Shown here: in pieces, positions 1 to 6,908 of the stretch
Layout of the letters: the number at the start of each line of letters is the position of its first letter
Position numbering within the stretch: the stretch's first letter is position 1
Assembly: GCA_964553875.1 (NCBI GenBank)
Contig: CAZKNH010000183.1
Coordinates: forward strand, 1-6,908
Direction of reading: 5' to 3'
Origin: ZC4RG20 sp964553875
Lineage (GTDB): Bacteria; Pseudomonadota; Gammaproteobacteria; Steroidobacterales; Rariloculaceae
Length of the DNA stretch: 6,908 nucleotides
Notes under the pieces: model-generated
What the model was told of the DNA's origin: nothing
The model's input: only the letters and a program-made list of their open reading frames with translations
The model's database searches: none
Program-made: the position numbers and the translations under genes

Positions 1-40
1 AAGAATTAGGGTCTGACCCCGATTTCAGACCCCGATTTCA
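1..40. repeat. REP-like palindrome plus tandem 13-bp repeat
   Basis: Bases 9-19 form the palindrome GGGTC-T-GACCC. Bases 15-27 and 28-40 are two directly adjacent, identical copies of GACCCCGATTTCA. The element is cut by the left edge of the window, so its full size is unknown. It has the look of a dispersed intergenic repeat of the REP/BIME type, which in many proteobacteria is mobilised by RAYT-family transposases; that assignment rests on general resemblance and no transposase is visible. The final TCA (38-40), read on the minus strand, is the TGA stop of the neighbouring kinase, so the repeat abuts and slightly overlaps the gene end. It could instead be part of a terminator, but there is no T-run beside the palindrome. 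Confidence 0.6.
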
Positions 41-1792
41 TGCGTCGCGTGCCGAGGCGGTGCGGACCGGGTCGGAGGGCGGCGACGAACATGTCCTGCC
101 GCCGCGGCTTCGCCACAGCTCGCCGATCGCTTCCATCAGCGCATCGAACCGCACGGGTTTCACGAAGTAGCGATCGAAGCCGACCCCGGCCGCGCGCTCG
201 CGATCCTCGTCGCTCGAGAAGCCGCTCAACGCGAGCAGGGGCACGCGGTCGAGACCGAGCGTTCCGCGGATCCGGCGCGCGACCTCGAATCCGTCGAGAT
301 CGGGCAGGCCGATGTCGAGCAGCACGGCATCCGGCTGGATACGCTCGACGGCCTCGATACCGGCGAGTCCCGTGTGCGCGACGTGCACGTCGTGGTGCCA
401 CTTGTTCGCGAGATACGTCGACAGCCCGTGCGCGAGGTCGACGTTGTCGTCGATGATCAGAATCTTGAGCCCCACCGCGACCGGCTCCGCGGCCGAGCGC
501 GTTTCCCGTTGCACGGGCGCCGGCGCTGCGGCGAGCGGAAGCCGAACGGTGAACTCGGCGCCTTTACCGGGGCCGTCGCTTGCCGCGCTGACGTGCCCGC
601 CATGCATCTCGACGAGGCCGCGGACGAGCGCGAGACCGATGCCGAGTCCCGTCTGCGTGCGCGACCCGGGCGTATGGGCCTGCGTGAAGAGCTCGAAGAC
701 GCGCTCGAGCATGTCGGGCGCGATGCCCTCGCCGTCGTCCCGGACCCGCACGACGACGGTCGAGCCGTCGTCCTCCGTGTCGACGGTCAGTCGGATCGAG
801 CCCCCTTTCGGCGTGTACTTCGCCGCGTTCGTCAGCAGGTTGCCAAAAACCTGGGTGAGCCGAACCGTGTCGCCGTCGACGTAGACCGGCTCGTCGGGCA
901 GCACGACCGTCACCGCGTGCTCCTTCTCGTCGATCAGCGAGCGGGCGGCATCGAACGAGTGCTCGATGACCTGCCGCAGGTCGAGCCGTTCGCGCTTCAG
1001 CTGGACCCGTCCGTTCGATACGCGGGAGACGTCGAGCAGGTCGTCGATCAACCGCGTCAAATGCTCGAGCTGACGGCGGAGCAGGTCGCTCGCCCAAGGC
1101 AGCATGCGCTCGAGCAGCTTCGGCTGGCTCAGGAGATCGACGCCGCTCTGCATCGCGGCGAGGGGATTGCGCAGCTCGTGCGCGAGGATCGAGATGAATT
1201 CGTCCTTGCGCCGCGCCGCTTCGCGGAGGAGCGATTCCGCGCGTTTGCGCTCCGCGATCTCCGAGACGAGCTGCGTGTTCGCAAGCTCGAGCGTGCGGTT
1301 CAGCTTCTGCAGCTCGCGCGTGTTCTCGTCGCGCAGCTTCGCGTGAGCGGCCGCGAGCTGGCGATTCGTCGCGGCGAGAACCTCGTTCAGGCGCGCGAGC
1401 TCGCGGCGCTGCTGGAAGAGCTGCACGAGCACCTGTACCTTGCCGCGCAGAATTTCCGGCACGACCGGGACGTAAACGTAATCCGCCGCACCCATCTCGT
1501 AGCCGCGCAGGCGATCGAGGTCGGTGAGGTGCACGCCCGTCACGAAGATGATCGGCGTGTTGCCGAATACGGGGCTCTCACGAATGCGCCTCGCCGTCTC
1601 GAAGCCGTCCATCCCCGGCATGCTGACGTCGAGCAGGATCGCCGCGAACTCGCATTCCTCGAGCCGCGCGAGCGCTTCCTCGCCCGAGTGGGCACGCACG
1701 AGGTTCTGTCCGAGCCGCTCGAGGATGACCTCGTACGTCAGAAGGCGCGCGGGCTTGTCGTCGACCAGCAGGATGTTCGCGAGCTCGGGCAC
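38..1792 (-). CDS. Hybrid histidine kinase, REC-HisKA-HATPase-REC
   Basis: A soluble two-component hybrid kinase of 584 residues with no membrane segment. Residues 5-120 are a receiver domain with acidic pair D11/D12, phosphoacceptor D55 in LLDVSMPGMDG and T85; the usual lysine before proline is a valine (V108, in YVYVPV). Residues about 125-195 are a charged coiled coil. The kinase core follows: H-box with H205 in LAHELRNP, N-box with N322 in NLLTNAAKYT, G1 box DDGEGI (352-357), F-box near 363-371 and G2 box GLGIGLAL (382-389). A C-terminal receiver (443-560) is canonical, with D448/D449, D493, S523 and K545. The GTG start at 1792 is chosen because it sits 7 bases after the stop of the upstream kinase and begins VPELANILLVDD, right at the first receiver strand. 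An ATG at 1930 would add 46 residues of no recognisable sequence and overlap the other gene. No clear Shine-Dalgarno is visible, so translational coupling is likely. There is no DNA-binding output domain, so it must pass phosphate to partners. The last 20 or so residues look unstructured and end inside a repeat. Confidence 0.92.
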   Translation of the reverse strand: MPELANILLVDDKPARLLTYEVILERLGQNLVRAHSGEEALARLEECEFAAILLDVSMPGMDGFETARRIRESPVFGNTPIIFVTGVHLTDLDRLRGYEMGAADYVYVPVVPEILRGKVQVLVQLFQQRRELARLNEVLAATNRQLAAAHAKLRDENTRELQKLNRTLELANTQLVSEIAERKRAESLLREAARRKDEFISILAHELRNPLAAMQSGVDLLSQPKLLERMLPWASDLLRRQLEHLTRLIDDLLDVSRVSNGRVQLKRERLDLRQVIEHSFDAARSLIDEKEHAVTVVLPDEPVYVDGDTVRLTQVFGNLLTNAAKYTPKGGSIRLTVDTEDDGSTVVVRVRDDGEGIAPDMLERVFELFTQAHTPGSRTQTGLGIGLALVRGLVEMHGGHVSAASDGPGKGAEFTVRLPLAAAPAPVQRETRSAAEPVAVGLKILIIDDNVDLAHGLSTYLANKWHHDVHVAHTGLAGIEAVERIQPDAVLLDIGLPDLDGFEVARRIRGTLGLDRVPLLALSGFSSDEDRERAAGVGFDRYFVKPVRFDALMEAIGELWRSRGGRTCSSPPSDPVRTASARDA

Positions 1793-1799
1793 GGCGCCG

Positions 1800-6098
<4,299 letters not shown>

Positions 6099-6108
6099 AG
6101 GCGGAAAG

Positions 6109-6112
6109 CTCC
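6109..6112 (-). promoter_or_regulatory. Ribosome binding site of the poly-HAMP kinase
   Basis: On the minus strand GGAG lies 10 bases upstream of the ATG at 6098. The spacing is a little long but it is the best purine run available, and it supports ATG 6098 over the upstream in-frame TTG. Confidence 0.5.
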
Positions 6113-6158
6113 GTTGGTCCTGCTTGCGCTTGCGCGGCGAAGAGCCGGGCGGCTCATC

Positions 6159-6178
6159 CGTTCGAGCGGCGTCGAACG
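6159..6178. promoter_or_regulatory. 20-bp dyad, possible activator site or leader hairpin
   Basis: CGTTCGA (6159-6165) and TCGAACG (6172-6178) form a perfect 7-bp inverted repeat around a 6-base spacer. Its centre is about 185 bases upstream of the predicted start of the plus-strand PRC-barrel transcript, a usual distance for an enhancer-binding protein of a sigma-54 promoter. It also falls inside the predicted leader of the kinase mRNA, where it could fold as a hairpin. Nothing in the sequence decides between these, and a chance dyad is possible in DNA this rich in GC. Confidence 0.35.
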
Positions 6179-6209
6179 ACCGCAGATGCCCGATCCCAGC
6201 GGCGCAGAG

Positions 6210-6225
6210 GGCAACATCCGTGCCG
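6210..6225 (-). promoter_or_regulatory. Sigma-54 (-24/-12) promoter of the kinase operon
   Basis: Read on the minus strand the site is CGGCACGGATGTTGCC. The GG (6224-6223) and GC (6212-6211) are separated by exactly 10 bases, as sigma-54 requires. It matches the consensus TGGCACG-N4-TTGCW at every position except the two outermost bases. Transcription would begin near 6199, giving a leader of about 100 bases before the ATG at 6098. The site shares its ten-base core with two other sites in the window. Sigma-54 promoters need an ATP-dependent enhancer-binding activator. Confidence 0.75.
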
Positions 6226-6302
6226 CTCCCGATGCCGGGCGAAAGTCGTAGGGAGGTCAAGGGTATTGCGCCGGGCTGCCGAGCGCGCCGCAGAGCAATT
6301 CT

Positions 6303-6351
6303 TGGAACGGCTCACAAAGCTTGGAAGGGCACGGTGATTGCATCCGTTCCA
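6303..6351. repeat. Inverted repeat flanking the PRC-barrel promoter
   Basis: TGGAACGG (6303-6310) and CCGTTCCA (6344-6351) are a perfect 8-bp inverted repeat enclosing the whole -24/-12 site of the plus-strand gene. The sequence CTTGGAA also occurs twice directly, at 6301-6307 and 6320-6326. The arms might be a split operator or bind a regulator that blocks or bends the promoter; no known binding consensus is recognised. The left arm is about 105 bases upstream of the predicted kinase transcript start, so a site shared by both promoters is conceivable. Confidence 0.35.
6327..6342 (+). promoter_or_regulatory. Sigma-54 (-24/-12) promoter of the PRC-barrel gene
   Basis: GGGCACGGTGATTGCA matches the consensus TGGCACG-N4-TTGCW except at the first base. 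GG (6328-6329) and GC (6340-6341) are 10 bases apart. The start of transcription is predicted near 6353, leaving a short leader of about 23 bases that contains the strong ribosome binding site AGGAGG (6363-6368). The compact promoter, ribosome binding site and ATG make this the best supported promoter in the window. Confidence 0.8.
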
Positions 6352-6375
6352 TCGCGAATCACAGGAGGCCGAGCC

Positions 6376-6792
6376 ATGCCGAAGCTGTCCCGAAACGCCC
6401 TGGTCAAGGGCACCGTCGTCGCGATTGCTTGTGCGGTCGTTCCGGTCGTCGCCGCGCAGGACGATGCTGCTGCTCAGGACGACGTCATCGATGTTGCAGC
6501 GCTCGTCGAGATCGACGATGACCGCACGGACGTGACGCACGAGGGTTTCTCGATCGAGCAGATCGAGGATATGGACCTCGTGCGCGATGGCCAGGTCATC
6601 GGAGAGGTCGAAGCCGTGCTCGGCGACGCGAGCGGTGGCGTGGCCGCCCTTGCGGTCGAGCTTCGCATCCCGGGGCCGAACGACGAGGTCGTCGTGCCGA
6701 TCGACGCTGTCCGTTTCAGCGCCGATCGACGCGTCGTCGAGACGTCGCTCAGCGACGACGAGTTGACCGCGTTACCGCGCTGGGACGACTGA
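6376..6792 (+). CDS. Exported PRC-barrel domain protein
   Basis: A small, strongly acidic protein of 138 residues, predicted to be periplasmic. Residues 1-27 look like a Sec signal peptide: basic N-region (K3, R6, K11), hydrophobic core TVVAIACAVVPVVA and an A-A-Q cleavage region followed by QDDAAAQDD. Residues about 66-136 match the PRC-barrel pattern, with LVRDGQVIGEVEAVLGD, then ALAVEL, VVPIDAVRF and a closing SDDELTALPRW. PRC-barrels are small beta-barrels found in photosynthetic reaction centre H subunits, RimM and many uncharacterised stress-linked envelope proteins; the binding partner here is unknown. The ATG at 6376 is set by AGGAGG 7 bases upstream and by a sigma-54 promoter at 6327; an in-frame ATG at 6124 lies upstream of that promoter and would bury the signal peptide. 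It diverges from the kinase operon across 277 bases, which suggests shared control. A cysteine at residue 19 (AIAC) is a poor lipobox, so a lipoprotein is less likely. Confidence 0.85.
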   Translation: MPKLSRNALVKGTVVAIACAVVPVVAAQDDAAAQDDVIDVAALVEIDDDRTDVTHEGFSIEQIEDMDLVRDGQVIGEVEAVLGDASGGVAALAVELRIPGPNDEVVVPIDAVRFSADRRVVETSLSDDELTALPRWDD

Positions 6793-6804
6793 CCGCTCCG
6801 GAAG

Positions 6805-6830
6805 GCGGCGTCCGGTATGCCGGACGCCGC
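6805..6830 (+). terminator. GC-rich hairpin after the PRC-barrel gene
   Basis: A perfect 11-bp stem (6805-6815 with 6820-6830) closes on the four-base loop TATG, starting 12 bases after the stop codon. The stem is very stable, but only a weak T content follows (TCGGCCGTTATCGATT), so it is a likely transcript end or a 3'-stabilising hairpin and not a textbook intrinsic terminator. Confidence 0.6.
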
Positions 6831-6863
6831 TCGGCCGTTATCGATTGATCCGCGTGCCGGTCG

Positions 6864-6879
6864 TGGCACGCCGCTTGCC
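6864..6879 (+). promoter_or_regulatory. Sigma-54 (-24/-12) promoter leading out of the window
   Basis: TGGCACGCCGCTTGCC matches the consensus TGGCACG-N4-TTGCW except at the last base, with GG (6865-6866) and GC (6877-6878) 10 bases apart. Transcription would start near 6890 and run rightward into sequence not supplied, so the gene it controls is unseen. AGGA at 6891-6894 lies a few bases before a GTG (6899), but this would give a leader of only about 9 bases, so the true start codon is probably further right. Confidence 0.75.
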
Positions 6880-6908
6880 TCGATCACAGCAGGATGCCGT
6901 GAAGATCC

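Noticed and set aside
6099..6260. In-frame TTG at 6260 as the start of the large kinase
   Set aside because: It lies upstream of the predicted sigma-54 transcript start (near 6199), and the added residues have no domain character.
6236..6260. TTGACC (6260-6255, minus) as a sigma-70 -35 box for the kinase operon
   Set aside because: At 17 bases spacing the -10 position reads CGGCAT, which is not credible, and a far better -24/-12 site lies nearby.
6124..6375. ATG at 6124 as the start of the PRC-barrel protein
   Set aside because: It would precede the promoter at 6327 and bury a good signal peptide; AGGAGG at 6363-6368 fixes the start at 6376.
6430..6435. Cysteine 19 of the PRC-barrel protein as a lipoprotein attachment site
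   Set aside because: The preceding residues (AIA) are a weak lipobox and the hydrophobic stretch before it is short; cleavage after the later Ala-Ala fits better.
6894..6908. ATG at 6894 or GTG at 6899 as the start of the next gene
   Set aside because: The ATG is followed by a stop after one codon, and the GTG would lie about 9 bases from the predicted transcript start with too little sequence left to judge.

Overview
The window is a high-GC bacterial segment devoted to signal transduction. It holds two large hybrid histidine kinases on the minus strand, read right to left, and one small exported protein on the plus strand, diverging from them. The GC-rich codon use, the bacterial hybrid-kinase architectures and the sigma-54 promoters suggest a proteobacterium, perhaps a gammaproteobacterium of the Steroidobacter/Nevskia/Xanthomonas kind. 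That placement is inference, because nothing in the window is a taxonomic marker.

Layout: bases 1-40 hold a short REP-like element (a GGGTC-T-GACCC palindrome followed by two adjacent copies of a 13-bp repeat), and its last bases supply the stop codon of the first kinase. Bases 38-1792 (minus) encode a 584-residue REC-kinase-REC protein. Seven bases separate it from bases 1800-6098 (minus), a 1432-residue soluble kinase with a long HAMP array, a GAF domain, a kinase core and three receiver domains. This is the architecture of fungal group III (Nik1/Os-1 type) kinases and their bacterial relatives. Bases 6099-6375 are a divergent control region. Bases 6376-6792 (plus) encode a 138-residue exported PRC-barrel protein. 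A GC-rich hairpin lies at 6805-6830, and a further promoter near the right edge points out of the window.

The most striking observation is regulatory. Three sites share the identical sigma-54 (-24/-12) core GGCACG-N4-TTGC. One (6210-6225, minus) drives the kinase pair, one (6327-6342, plus) drives the PRC-barrel gene, and one (6864-6879, plus) drives whatever lies to the right. All three transcription units visible here therefore appear to need RpoN and an enhancer-binding activator. The activator is not in the window, and neither kinase carries a DNA-binding output domain. A plausible reading is a sigma-54-controlled stress or envelope regulon in which two phosphorelay kinases are co-expressed with periplasmic proteins. 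The link between kinases and promoters is inference.

A second notable feature is the HAMP array. It is built of four 92-residue (276-bp) units, and two neighbouring units share a run of about 254 bp with no visible difference, which indicates recent duplication or gene conversion inside the gene.
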